This document shows positions 9,423-17,514 of a stretch of 64,000 bases of DNA, one piece after another (positions within the stretch are counted from its first letter, which is position 1; the number at the start of each line of letters is the position of its first letter). Origin of the DNA: UBA3206 sp964548855 (lineage in GTDB: Bacteria > Bacillota_I > Bacilli_A > Acholeplasmatales > Anaeroplasmataceae); assembly GCA_964548855.1 (NCBI GenBank), contig CAZJSR010000005.1, positions 1 through 64,000 on the forward strand. Direction: 5' to 3'. Made by a program: the position numbers and the translations under genes. The notes beneath the pieces were generated by a model. That model was not told the DNA's origin, did not search any database, and saw only the letters and a list, made by a program, of their open reading frames with translations.

Positions 9423-11483
9423 TTATTCAGTGTAGAATACGAAATCATCAAAAGATAAATCAAATAAATCAATTAATTTTCTAATAACAATAATTATGTC
9501 ATTAGTACTACGATTTGTTTCTATAAATATACCAGAATTACCTATTTCTTTAGGAGTTCTTAAAATTGATGAATCGTATGTTATAAAAGGGCATTCTGCA
9601 TTCGCAAATTTATAATTTGATTTTGCCATTTCTTTTAAATCATCAGTTTTTAATATGTATATATTTTCACAAAATTTAGTTAACAGTTCTTTAGCTGTTG
9701 AGACATTTTGTACTTCTCCCATAAACATAAATGAGGTGATTTTTTTACCAATATAATCATAACCATCATTAACAGTATGCCTATTTGAAGATGCGATATC
9801 TAATTTTTGTTCAAATGATGCTGGAAGCTCTAACAATTTTATTATAATATTACTTAATCTCAAAGCACGATTTCTAATTTCATTTTCTCGCCAATGTTCT
9901 TGATTGATTACATCTTCATTTAATAATATAAATTTCGATTTTTTGTATTCATTTTTCTTTTCTAAGAAGGATTTATCAGATAATTCACTATTAAAACCAG
10001 TTAAAGTTAAATTTCCAAGTGTATGTAAATACTTTCCATAAACGAACTCATAACTATTACCAATTTCTTTTTTCCAATCTTCACTTTGATTATTTTGAGG
10101 CATTATATGTTCAATTGTTTTTGTATCATCTATCGTAACTTCTTCTTTTGAATAAAAACCATTCTCTATAATAGATAATAAATACTTACATAGTTTTCCA
10201 TTTTTATATATAGGTTCATTTATTAATCCATCTTTAAAAGAAGTATTTAAAGGCATAGAATCTCTACCAATAAGTTGTGAACTCATGAATTCATAAATAG
10301 AATCTAAATAATTGTTTTTGCTTTCATTAGAAGTAAAGATTCTCTTATATAAATTTTTATATAATCCACGTAATGAATTTGAAGGAACTCCAGTTATTAA
10401 TCTTCTAACTGTATAATTAATATATAATTTTAATATTTCTAATAAAGTATCCTCAGTAATTATTCCATTTTCAAAATCATCAAATACATTTAATAAAAAA
10501 GGATAAATAGTTGATTGACCTAATAATCTAAAGGCAGAAAGTAGACGATTAACATATTTAGAATATGATGAAGATTCTCTAATAAAAGCATTATAATATT
10601 TAGAAAACTTTTTTAATTCCTGTAAATATTCTTTATGAGTTATAGAGTTATCATCAGCAAATTTCTTAAAACGTTGATAAGATTCTTTTTCTTTTACTAA
10701 TTCAGGGATTTTATAAACCAAATATGTTTGAAAGAAACTTTCCATTTTTTCTCTTCCAATTAAATTTTCTATCGGTAACCAATATTCTTCAAATAACTCA
10801 TCCATATTTTCATCAGTCATCAATAAAAAATTTCTAATTTTATCAGCTAAAGTTAAATCTTCCCCTGTTGAGTTAATTCGTTCAAAAATCAACTGTGGAT
10901 CATCATTTGGTTCTTTTAAACTAATCATAACAATAACAAGCCTAGATATACCATTTTTAATATTTCTAATAGATATACCTTCATTCAATTTACCATTTAT
11001 TAATGTTTTAAAATACTCGTAATTAATATAGATATTTGAAGTATGATCCATTTCATCAAATTTATCATACATCAATTTCATAAATTGTTCATTATCAGAT
11101 TTAATCGGCTTTAATTTCAACTTAGTTTTTTCATCATTACTAAAATCTCTTGAAGCTTTATTAAATAACAAATCTTTTAATGTTTCTTTATCATCACCAT
11201 CTGACAAATCATATAAAGCTTTCAATAATAAATAGATTGAAGTATATCTTTGTTGACCATCGATAATTATGTATTTTTTAATTCCGTTTTCTTCATCTTG
11301 TTGAACCTGAACTACAGTTCCTAGAAAATGACTTTTTTCATTTATATAAGCACTTATAATATCATTAAATAGTTCAAGACAATTATCTTTTTTCCAATCA
11401 TAATTTCTTTGATAAACTGGAATTTGATATTGACGCTTATTATCAAACATCAAGTCTAACAATTCAAGATTTTCAGCTTTCAT
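9423..11483 (-). CDS. DUF262/DUF1524 (GmrSD-like) nuclease protein
   Basis: A 686-residue protein with the two halves of GmrSD-type type IV restriction enzymes in one chain. The N-terminal ParB-like DUF262 domain has YQIPVYQRNYDW and the nucleotide-handling motif IDGQQR near residue 75. The C-terminal DUF1524 domain has the His-Me motif IEHIMPQ near residue 458, then LGNLTLTGFNSELSDKSF. A final domain (about residues 580-686) contains the pattern RTPKEIGNSGIFIETNRS, seen on many fused DUF262 proteins. GmrSD cleaves modified phage DNA; this protein is likely an anti-phage or modified-DNA nuclease, but its specificity is not known. It has its own promoter (11515-11543), a repeat array just upstream, and lies downstream of tmRNA, a common integration site. 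Confidence 0.85.
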   Translation of the reverse strand: MKAENLELLDLMFDNKRQYQIPVYQRNYDWKKDNCLELFNDIISAYINEKSHFLGTVVQVQQDEENGIKKYIIIDGQQRYTSIYLLLKALYDLSDGDDKETLKDLLFNKASRDFSNDEKTKLKLKPIKSDNEQFMKLMYDKFDEMDHTSNIYINYEYFKTLINGKLNEGISIRNIKNGISRLVIVMISLKEPNDDPQLIFERINSTGEDLTLADKIRNFLLMTDENMDELFEEYWLPIENLIGREKMESFFQTYLVYKIPELVKEKESYQRFKKFADDNSITHKEYLQELKKFSKYYNAFIRESSSYSKYVNRLLSAFRLLGQSTIYPFLLNVFDDFENGIITEDTLLEILKLYINYTVRRLITGVPSNSLRGLYKNLYKRIFTSNESKNNYLDSIYEFMSSQLIGRDSMPLNTSFKDGLINEPIYKNGKLCKYLLSIIENGFYSKEEVTIDDTKTIEHIMPQNNQSEDWKKEIGNSYEFVYGKYLHTLGNLTLTGFNSELSDKSFLEKKNEYKKSKFILLNEDVINQEHWRENEIRNRALRLSNIIIKLLELPASFEQKLDIASSNRHTVNDGYDYIGKKITSFMFMGEVQNVSTAKELLTKFCENIYILKTDDLKEMAKSNYKFANAECPFITYDSSILRTPKEIGNSGIFIETNRSTNDIIIVIRKLIDLFDLSFDDFVFYTE

Positions 11484-11514
11484 TATAAAACTCCTCTTTT
11501 TTCAAATTTACATA

Positions 11515-11543
11515 ATTATAACATTTTTTTGTTTATTATACAA
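11515..11543 (-). promoter_or_regulatory. Promoter of the DUF262/DUF1524 gene
   Basis: On the minus strand, TTGTAT (11538-11543) and TATAAT (11515-11520) are separated by 17 bp, about 32 bp before the ATG. The AGAGGAG ribosome site follows. Confidence 0.65.
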
Positions 11544-11568
11544 TGACTATGACTTATCGCTTATATAA

Positions 11569-11676
11569 ATCGTTTAATAATGCATACCCCTGCCTATAAT
11601 CGTTTAATAATGCATACCCCTATCAAGTAATCGTTTAATAACTGCATACCCTTAAGCCATATCGTTTAATAGCGTA
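11569..11676. repeat. Tandem array of about four 23-nt repeats, 30-31 bp period
   Basis: The unit ATCGTTTAATAATGCATACC plus CCT occurs identically at 11569-11591 and 11599-11621. A one-base-insertion variant lies at 11630-11653 and a decayed copy (ATCGTTTAAT then AGCGTA) at 11661-11676. Repeat starts are 30, 31 and 31 bp apart, with 7-8 bp of unrelated sequence between units. The array lies about 25 bp upstream of the -35 box of the DUF262 gene. The spacers are far too short for CRISPR. An operator or iteron-like binding array is the likeliest reading. Confidence 0.8.
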
Positions 11677-11733
11677 TTAATAATAACTAGCATATAAACG
11701 CCTATTTTATATCGATTATAAAGAAAAATAAAA

Positions 11734-11766
11734 GGGTTCAATTCCCATACGTAGAGAACCGAACCC
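11734..11766 (-). terminator. Second terminator downstream of tmRNA
   Basis: GGGTTC (11734-11739) pairs with GAACCC (11761-11766); on the minus strand it is followed by TTTTATTTTT. Part of the sequence resembles a tRNA T-arm. Confidence 0.6.
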
Positions 11767-11778
11767 CTAAAAAGAGCA

Positions 11779-11809
11779 CAAAAAAAGGCTTGATAACAGT
11801 ATCAAACCT
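11779..11809 (-). terminator. First terminator of tmRNA
   Basis: AGGcTTGATA and TATCAAaCCT form a stem with one mismatch, at 11786-11809, followed on the minus strand by seven T. It lies 13 nt past the tmRNA CCA end. Confidence 0.8.
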
Positions 11810-11821
11810 AACGTTTCAAAA

Positions 11822-12223
11822 TGGTGGAGATGCGGGGAATCGAACCCCGGTATATAGCAAGATCTAACAAGCTTTCTACATGTTTATCTTATCCTAAAAT
11901 TTCATTAACTGTATAGCGAATAAGCAAACCAACAATTAACTACACTCTATTAAATTCATACATAATGTTAGAGTAGCACACTACATATATATCCTACTAA
12001 ATTAAGCATCAAGCTTTAGAGCATAGGAAACTCTAAAGGTGATGAGCTAATATTATCTAATTAGCATGCATATGCAAAGTTAACATTGTTATTGTTAACT
12101 AATGCAAATGTATAATCATTTTCTTCTGCGTTTATTACAGAACCTCGACGTTTTTAAGGTGGCCGATAATCCCACCACATGCTTACTTGCCTTCACTAAC
12201 CACAGCGAATCCAAGACATCCCC
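11822..12223 (-). ncRNA. ssrA: Transfer-messenger RNA (tmRNA)
   Basis: A 402-nt tmRNA. The 5' end GGGGATG pairs with CATCTCC near the 3' end to form the 7-bp acceptor stem, followed by A and an encoded CCA at 11822-11824. The T-arm reads GGGGTTCGATTCCCC, and the 5' side has the usual TGGATTCGC. The tag frame runs most plausibly from GCA at 12127-12129 to the codon before TAA at 12061-12063, giving 22 residues beginning AEENDYTFAL and ending VNFAYAC. The exact resume codon is uncertain by one codon (AAC before it is possible). With SmpB, it frees stalled ribosomes and marks the truncated protein for proteolysis. It lies 45 bp downstream of smpB, in the common secG-rnr-smpB-ssrA order. Confidence 0.95.
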
Positions 12224-12229
12224 ATATGC

Positions 12230-12260
12230 AAAGGAATTATACCTTTTTATTAATTCCTTT
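12230..12260 (-). other. Perfect hairpin just upstream of the tmRNA 5' end
   Basis: AAAGGAATTA (12230-12239) and TAATTCCTTT (12251-12260) form a 10-bp stem between the smpB stop and the tmRNA 5' end, 6 nt before mature tmRNA. It may be a partial terminator for smpB or a processing signal for pre-tmRNA. Confidence 0.65.
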
Positions 12261-12267
12261 GTCAATA

Positions 12268-12714
12268 CTAATAATTATTTTTTGCGATTTTCTTAAGGCG
12301 CATTAATGTATCTTTTTCTTTTAATGCTTCTCTTTTATCCTGTAATTTTTTACCCTTACATAAAGCTATTTCAACCTTGCATAAGGAACCCTTAAAATAA
12401 ACTTTAACCGGAACTAAAGTACATCCATCTAGTTTACATTTATTAAATAACTTTATAATTTCACTTTTATGTAATAATAACTCTCTACTTCTAGTTTCTT
12501 CGTGATTGAAAATATTTCCAAAATCATATTTAGCGATATTCATATTAATGATTATTGGCTTATAATCTTTAATTTGAACATAAGAATCATTAATATTACA
12601 TTTATGAAGTCTAACTGATTTTATTTCAGTTCCCTTTAATTTTATACCAGCTTCATATGTATCTAAAATAAAATACTCATGTCTTGCTTTTCTATTTTCA
12701 GCGATTATGTTCAT
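12268..12714 (-). CDS. smpB: SsrA-binding protein SmpB
   Basis: A 148-residue SmpB of usual length. It binds the tRNA-like domain of tmRNA and carries it into stalled ribosomes. Recognisable features are NRKARHEYFILDTYEAGI at the N-terminus, then LKGTEIKSVR, and a basic C-terminal tail rich in Lys and Arg (LMRLKKIAKNN) that enters the mRNA channel. It follows rnr by only 4 bp and precedes the tmRNA gene, so the functional partners are co-located and probably co-transcribed. Confidence 0.97.
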   Translation of the reverse strand: MNIIAENRKARHEYFILDTYEAGIKLKGTEIKSVRLHKCNINDSYVQIKDYKPIIINMNIAKYDFGNIFNHEETRSRELLLHKSEIIKLFNKCKLDGCTLVPVKVYFKGSLCKVEIALCKGKKLQDKREALKEKDTLMRLKKIAKNNY

Positions 12715-12718
12715 AAAA

Positions 12719-14821
12719 TCACTCCTTATATCCTATATAATCTTTTTCTAAGATAAAATCAATAGTTCTTTCAAACTTATTTGTGTCATAAACTACAACA
12801 TTTATTTTATCTCCTATTTTGAAAATATTATTCATACTAACTAATGAAACATTTTTCTCATTATATGCATAATAACCCTTCATATTATTTATGTGAATAA
12901 GACCTTCAACACCATTAGATAAAGTTACATAAAGACCATATGGTACTACACTATTAATAATTCCTTCAAAAGTATTTCCAATATATTTAGATATATACAT
13001 ACATTGAAGCATATCCATTACTTCTCTTTCACATTCAACGCTTTTCTTTTCTTGTATACTACATTGTAGTGCAATTTCACTTAAAATAGACTGATATTTT
13101 TTAATATCATCATTAAAAGTATCAGAAGGATGAAGTAATAACTTTTTTAATAATCTATGCACCATTAAATCAGGATACCTTCTAATTGGTGAAGTAAAAT
13201 GACAATAGTACTCAAATGCTAAGCCATAATGTCCAAGACATATGTCAGAATATTTAGCCTTCATCATTGCCCTTAATACTAAATTATTAATAATATAGTA
13301 TTCTTCTTTTTCTTTTATTCCTTCCATAAGAGACTGAATCATTTTGGGTTTAATTTCATTTTTTGTATTTGCTACCTTATATCCCATTTGTCTTAACATA
13401 TTAAACACATTATTTAACTTCTCTTGATCGGGATTTTCATGAACTCTATAAATTGATGGAATACTTAGTAAATTCATATGATACGCAACAGTTTCATTTG
13501 CCATCAACATAAAATCTTCAATTAAAAGTTCAGCCTTATCTCTTTCTCTTAATACAAAATCAATAGGTTTACCAAATTCATCAAGTATTACTTTATATTC
13601 AGGAACATCAAAATCTAAAGCTCCATTCTTATAACGTTTATCCCTTATAATTTTACTAAGTTTTGCCATATTTAATAACATAGGATAAATATCACTATAC
13701 TTTGAAATCAATTTAGCATCATTATTTATTAACATCTTATTTACATCATCATATGTCATTCTATGAGAAGACTTAATAATACCTTCACATATATCATATC
13801 TTACTAAGGTACCAGTTTCATCAATTTCCATAATTGCACTTAATACTAATCTATACACATTTTCATTTAAAGAACATATTCCGTTCGAAAGTTTTTTAGG
13901 GAGCATAGGAATAACTCTATCAGCTAAATAAACTGATGTTCCTCTTTTATAAGCTTCTATATCAAGTTGCGAGTCTTCTTTTACATATTCACTTACATCC
14001 GCAATATGAACAGATAATAAATAATTCCCACTAGGTAATACTTCTAATGATATAGCATCATCAAAATCCTTACTATCAACACCATCAATAGTAATTACTA
14101 AATCATTAGTAAAATCTCTTCTATCTTTATATAAAGAACAGTCAAGTTCATCAGGAATACTAATTAATTCATCTAAAACCTCTTTAGGATATTCTGATTC
14201 AAAACCATACTTCAGCGCAATAAGTTCAATATCAACTCCAAGCGCATCCTTATGTCCTAGAACTTTAGTAACTACTGCGCTAATAGTTTTTTTATTGTAA
14301 TTAAGATTTCCTACAACAATATCTCCATCTTTTCCACCATTTAGATTTTCAACTTCTACTTTCGCTCTTATATCATTAGATTTATCTCTTGAAACAATAA
14401 AATACTCAGTCCCTCTTTTACTTTTTTTTGTAATTAAAATACCAAATATTTGACTATTTTTTCTTTCTAAAACATCTATAACAACAGCACTATTCTTTTT
14501 ATTTTCAGCGATTTTAGGAAGAACATAAAAAGAAACAGTATCACCATTATAAGCATTTTTCATATCTCTTGAAGATATATAATAATCTTCCTCTTCAGAG
14601 TCTACTATAATAAATCCAAAATCATTATTTTTAATTTCAATTATTCCCTTTTTCTTTATATAATACGAACCATTATTTACATGTACTAAATCTAGGGAAA
14701 TAAGTTCATCTAAGATTTCCCTCACTTCTTCTTTAGATAGTTTTGTATGCTTAGTTACATCACTAATAAAATGTGAAAATGGTTTACTAAGTGCATTAAT
14801 AACTAATTCTTTTTTTGTCAT
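12719..14821 (-). CDS. rnr: Ribonuclease R
   Basis: A 700-residue 3'-5' exoribonuclease of the RNB family. It degrades structured RNA and, with tmRNA-SmpB, non-stop mRNA. An N-terminal winged-helix-like segment is followed by cold-shock domains around residues 60-210. The RNB catalytic region begins with a conserved acidic cluster (DGVDSKDFDDAISL, about residue 262). HFTSPIRRYPDLMVHR is near residue 545, and a C-terminal S1 domain ends the protein. It stops with UGA, showing that UGA is a normal stop codon here. It lies between secG and smpB. Confidence 0.96.
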   Translation of the reverse strand: MTKKELVINALSKPFSHFISDVTKHTKLSKEEVREILDELISLDLVHVNNGSYYIKKKGIIEIKNNDFGFIIVDSEEEDYYISSRDMKNAYNGDTVSFYVLPKIAENKKNSAVVIDVLERKNSQIFGILITKKSKRGTEYFIVSRDKSNDIRAKVEVENLNGGKDGDIVVGNLNYNKKTISAVVTKVLGHKDALGVDIELIALKYGFESEYPKEVLDELISIPDELDCSLYKDRRDFTNDLVITIDGVDSKDFDDAISLEVLPSGNYLLSVHIADVSEYVKEDSQLDIEAYKRGTSVYLADRVIPMLPKKLSNGICSLNENVYRLVLSAIMEIDETGTLVRYDICEGIIKSSHRMTYDDVNKMLINNDAKLISKYSDIYPMLLNMAKLSKIIRDKRYKNGALDFDVPEYKVILDEFGKPIDFVLRERDKAELLIEDFMLMANETVAYHMNLLSIPSIYRVHENPDQEKLNNVFNMLRQMGYKVANTKNEIKPKMIQSLMEGIKEKEEYYIINNLVLRAMMKAKYSDICLGHYGLAFEYYCHFTSPIRRYPDLMVHRLLKKLLLHPSDTFNDDIKKYQSILSEIALQCSIQEKKSVECEREVMDMLQCMYISKYIGNTFEGIINSVVPYGLYVTLSNGVEGLIHINNMKGYYAYNEKNVSLVSMNNIFKIGDKINVVVYDTNKFERTIDFILEKDYIGYKE

Positions 14822-14838
14822 AAAATCACCTCCTAAAT

Positions 14839-14868
14839 TTAAAAAAAAGATTTCCTAAGAAATCTTTT
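14839..14868 (-). terminator. Hairpin between secG and rnr
   Basis: AAAGATTTC and GAAATCTTT pair around a CTAA loop (14847-14868), followed by a T run on the minus strand. It ends secG transcripts at least in part. Confidence 0.75.
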
Positions 14869-14871
14869 TGA

Positions 14872-15093
14872 CTAAATCATAGCTCTTACTATTATTAATA
14901 CAAAGAAAACAACTCCTAAAAGAGCAGTTCCTCTTTGGAAAAATAATTCAATACCACGAGTCTTTTGATTTTTAAATAATTCTGTCTTTTGTCCACTAAA
15001 AGCATCATTAATATTATCCTTTGACTCTTGCATCATAACTATAATAATTAATAAAATCGCAAAGATTATAATAAATATATCAAGAACATTCAT
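14872..15093 (-). CDS. secG: Protein translocase subunit SecG
   Basis: A 73-residue membrane protein with two transmembrane helices (about residues 4-22 and 51-70) joined by a cytosolic loop containing MQESKDNINDAFSGQKTELF. That loop is the SecG signature. SecG assists SecYEG during SecA-driven export; secA lies at 46722-49238. The ATG at 15093 has GGAGGAATTAAT directly upstream; an in-frame start ten codons earlier lacks a ribosome site. It lies upstream of rnr, as in many Bacillota, although a terminator hairpin separates them. Confidence 0.93.
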   Translation of the reverse strand: MNVLDIFIIIFAILLIIIVMMQESKDNINDAFSGQKTELFKNQKTRGIELFFQRGTALLGVVFFVLIIVRAMI

Positions 15094-15162
15094 ATTAATT
15101 CCTCCATCAATAGAAATACTCATATATTATAACATTAAGTAAATTTTAAATCAATAGTGAAG

Positions 15163-15191
15163 AAAAAAAAGTCCGAGAAATTCTCTCGGAC
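15163..15191 (-). terminator. Terminator of the cold-shock gene
   Basis: GTCCGAGA (15171-15178) pairs with TCTCGGAC (15184-15191), followed by eight T on the minus strand. Confidence 0.9.
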
Positions 15192-15199
15192 CTTATGCA

Positions 15200-15397
15200 T
15201 TATTTAATTACTGTAACATTTGCGGCTTCTTGACCTTTTTTTCCATCAACTACATCAAAAGTAACTTTTTCGCCTTCATTTAAGGTTTTAAAACCTTCAG
15301 AATTGATTGCAGTATAGAATACAAAATAGTCTTTTTCACATGCAGTAATAAATCCATAGCCTTTTTTTGAATCAAACCATTTTACAATACCTTCCAT
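15200..15397 (-). CDS. Cold-shock domain protein
   Basis: A 65-residue single cold-shock domain, the standard CspA length. These proteins bind single-stranded RNA or DNA and melt mRNA structure. The N-terminus GIVKWFDSKKGYGFI is canonical, including RNP1. RNP2, normally VFVHFSAI, reads YFVFYTAI, so the conserved His is replaced by Phe. This may change nucleic-acid affinity. The ribosome site is GGAGGAG, and the gene has a promoter about 95 bp upstream (15494-15522), leaving a long leader as is usual for csp genes. It is a single-gene unit with its own terminator. Confidence 0.92.
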   Translation of the reverse strand: MEGIVKWFDSKKGYGFITACEKDYFVFYTAINSEGFKTLNEGEKVTFDVVDGKKGQEAANVTVIK

Positions 15398-15493
15398 AGT
15401 AAAAACTCCTCCTTATAAATGTTAATAAAAACCAGGAATTTCTAATGTGATAAATGTACCATAAAATAATATTTCTGTTCTCATTACAACTAT

Positions 15494-15522
15494 ATTATAA
15501 ATTATTTTTTTACAAAAAACAA
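15494..15522 (-). promoter_or_regulatory. Promoter of the cold-shock gene
   Basis: On the minus strand, TTGTTT (15517-15522) and TATAAT (15494-15499) are 17 bp apart. The resulting 5' leader is roughly 90 nt. Confidence 0.6.
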
Positions 15523-15548
15523 CAATTCGTGAAAGCGTTTTTTAAAAA

Positions 15549-17198
15549 TTATTTTATTTTATTAATTGCACTGAAAATTGCATTAATACTTGACTTTACA
15601 ACGCTTGAATCCATTCCAAGCCCAAAATATGATTTATTATCCTTTAAATTCTTAATCTCAACATAAGTAACAGCTTCGCTATTAGATCCATTATTTAATG
15701 AATGTTGTTGATAATCAGTAATATCAATATTATAATGCTTAGAAGCATTTAAAGCTGCAATAACAGATTCAATCGGACCTTCACCAGGACCATAATATGT
15801 TTCCTCACTACCACAATAGTTTATTGTTAAATATCTCTTTCTTTCACTTGTTGAATCATCTATATATTGTTTAATAAATGAACAATTCGTAAAATAATCA
15901 AGATAATTTTCCATAAATAATGAGAATATTTCTTTTGGTTCTAATTCTCCTTTAACTTCTGTAACTTTTTGAACAATATTTGAAAAATCGCCTTGCATAT
16001 TCTTAGGAATTCTTAGACCATAAGTTTGTTCTAAAACAAACGCAATACCACCTTTTCCTGATTGAGAATTAATACGCACTAATGCTTCATATTCTCTTCC
16101 TAAATCCGACGGATCAATTGGTAAATAAGGTACTTCCCATTTATTGCTTCCTGACTCTTTATAAGCTCTCATACCCTTATTTATCGCATCTTGGTGAGAA
16201 CCACTAAACGCAGTAAATACAAGTTTTCCAACATATGGATGTCTATCATCAATAGTCATCTTAGTAACATCCTCGTATAAATCCTTTAAATCATTGATAT
16301 TACTAAAATCAAGTTCTGGGTCAACCCCTTTAACAAACATATTTAATCCAACATTAACAATATCTAGATTCCCTGTTCTTTCACCATTTCCAAACAATGT
16401 ACCCTCAACTCTATCAGCTCCTGCTAATAGTCCAAGCTCACATGAGGCAATTGCACATCCTCTATCATTATGAGGATGTAATGAAACGATAACTCTATCT
16501 CTTTGTTTAAAATTGCGACACATATACTCAATTTGATCAGCATACACATTTGGAGTATCCATCTCTACTGTTGATGGAAGATTTATTATAACTTTATTAT
16601 CCTTAGACGCCCCCCAAGTATCTAATACTGCCTCACATATTTCTGATGCATAATCCATTTCAGTTCCTGTAAAAGATTCAGGCGAATACTCTAATATAAT
16701 TTTTCCATCAAATTCACTAGAAAGTTTTTTTACAAGTTCAACACCTTTTACAGCTATATCAACAATTTCTTCTTTTGACTTATTAAACACAACTTTTCTT
16801 TGAAGAACAGATGTTGAATTATAAATATGTAAAATAGCCTTAGGAAGACCTTTTAAAGCTTCAAATGTTCTTCTTATTAAATGTTCACGAGCTTGAGTTA
16901 AAACTTGTACTGTAACATCTTCTGGAATCAAATTATCATCAATAAGTTTTCTTAAAAAATCAAATTCAATTTGACTTGCGCTTGGAAACCCAACTTCAAT
17001 TTCTTTAAAACCAATTTCAACAAGTTTCTTAAACATCCTTACCTTTTGATCAATATCCATCGGTGTAATTAAAGATTGATTACCATCTCTTAAATCCACA
17101 CTACACCATATTGGTGCCTTTGTAATTTCATTATCAGGCCATGTTCTATCTTTTAATTTAATTGTTTCAAACTTTTGATATTTATCATAATTCTTCAT
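15549..17198 (-). CDS. leuA: 2-Isopropylmalate synthase (type 2)
   Basis: A 549-residue LeuA of the long, type-2 form. It condenses acetyl-CoA with 2-oxoisovalerate, the first committed step of leucine synthesis. The N-terminus has the DRTWPD and PIWCSVDLRDGNQ motifs; the catalytic HMGL-like barrel carries the metal-binding HPHNDRG near residue 243. The C-terminal part (about residues 435-549) is the regulatory LeuA allosteric domain. The gene stands alone, with no leuBCD nearby, but is preceded by a Leu-type T-box (17210-17475), which independently supports a leucine role. A ribosome site (GGAGG) directly follows the T-box terminator U-run. Confidence 0.93.
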   Translation of the reverse strand: MKNYDKYQKFETIKLKDRTWPDNEITKAPIWCSVDLRDGNQSLITPMDIDQKVRMFKKLVEIGFKEIEVGFPSASQIEFDFLRKLIDDNLIPEDVTVQVLTQAREHLIRRTFEALKGLPKAILHIYNSTSVLQRKVVFNKSKEEIVDIAVKGVELVKKLSSEFDGKIILEYSPESFTGTEMDYASEICEAVLDTWGASKDNKVIINLPSTVEMDTPNVYADQIEYMCRNFKQRDRVIVSLHPHNDRGCAIASCELGLLAGADRVEGTLFGNGERTGNLDIVNVGLNMFVKGVDPELDFSNINDLKDLYEDVTKMTIDDRHPYVGKLVFTAFSGSHQDAINKGMRAYKESGSNKWEVPYLPIDPSDLGREYEALVRINSQSGKGGIAFVLEQTYGLRIPKNMQGDFSNIVQKVTEVKGELEPKEIFSLFMENYLDYFTNCSFIKQYIDDSTSERKRYLTINYCGSEETYYGPGEGPIESVIAALNASKHYNIDITDYQQHSLNNGSNSEAVTYVEIKNLKDNKSYFGLGMDSSVVKSSINAIFSAINKIK

Positions 17199-17209
17199 AA
17201 AAAATCCTC

Positions 17210-17475
17210 CAAAAAAAAATCCTCTAAGCTATGCCTAGAGGACGATAAATCGTGGTTCCACCTCAATTTGTAAATACTTCACAATATTTACCTCAATAAG
17301 TTTCAAATAAAACTCTTATGCTATAACGGGCATACCCGAAGCCTCCTACTTAAATTACTTTGTTCAGTGCCTTACTCTTAGGACTAATTCAATAAAATTC
17401 TTACTCTACCTTTCACCAAACGGCATCTCTCTTTGCTAAGAAAAATTATCTACTACTTCCTAGTCTTCGTATGTA
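17210..17475 (-). promoter_or_regulatory. T-box leader of leuA, specifier UUA (Leu)
   Basis: A full T-box on the minus strand. The antiterminator bulge motif (complement of CGTGGTTCCACCTC at 17251-17264) reads AGGTGGAACCACG. The competing terminator is CCTCTAGGC...GCTTAGAGG (17221-17241) with a nine-T run. Aligned to the trpS leader at 60634-60847, where GAA-UGG-AC holds the specifier, this leader has GAA-UUA-GU, giving UUA, a leucine codon, at 17385-17387. Uncharged tRNA-Leu would stabilise the antiterminator and switch leuA on. A promoter lies just upstream. Confidence 0.9.
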
Positions 17476-17480
17476 AGATT

Positions 17481-17509
17481 ATTTTATACTAAACAAATAA
17501 ATAAGTCAA
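17481..17509 (-). promoter_or_regulatory. Promoter of the leuA T-box
   Basis: TTGACT (17504-17509) and TAAAAT (17481-17486) on the minus strand, 17 bp apart. It sits just downstream of the recQ-like stop. Confidence 0.65.
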
Positions 17510-17514
17510 TAAAA

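Noticed and set aside
11569..11676. CRISPR array
   Set aside because: Repeats are 23 nt but the spacers are only 7-8 bp and there are no cas genes.
11734..11766. A tRNA gene on the plus strand
   Set aside because: Only a T-arm-like segment is present; no acceptor, D or anticodon arms can be built around it.
12102..12296. Plus-strand 64-codon open frame
   Set aside because: Lies antisense to tmRNA and the end of smpB; it is a by-product of the RNA gene.
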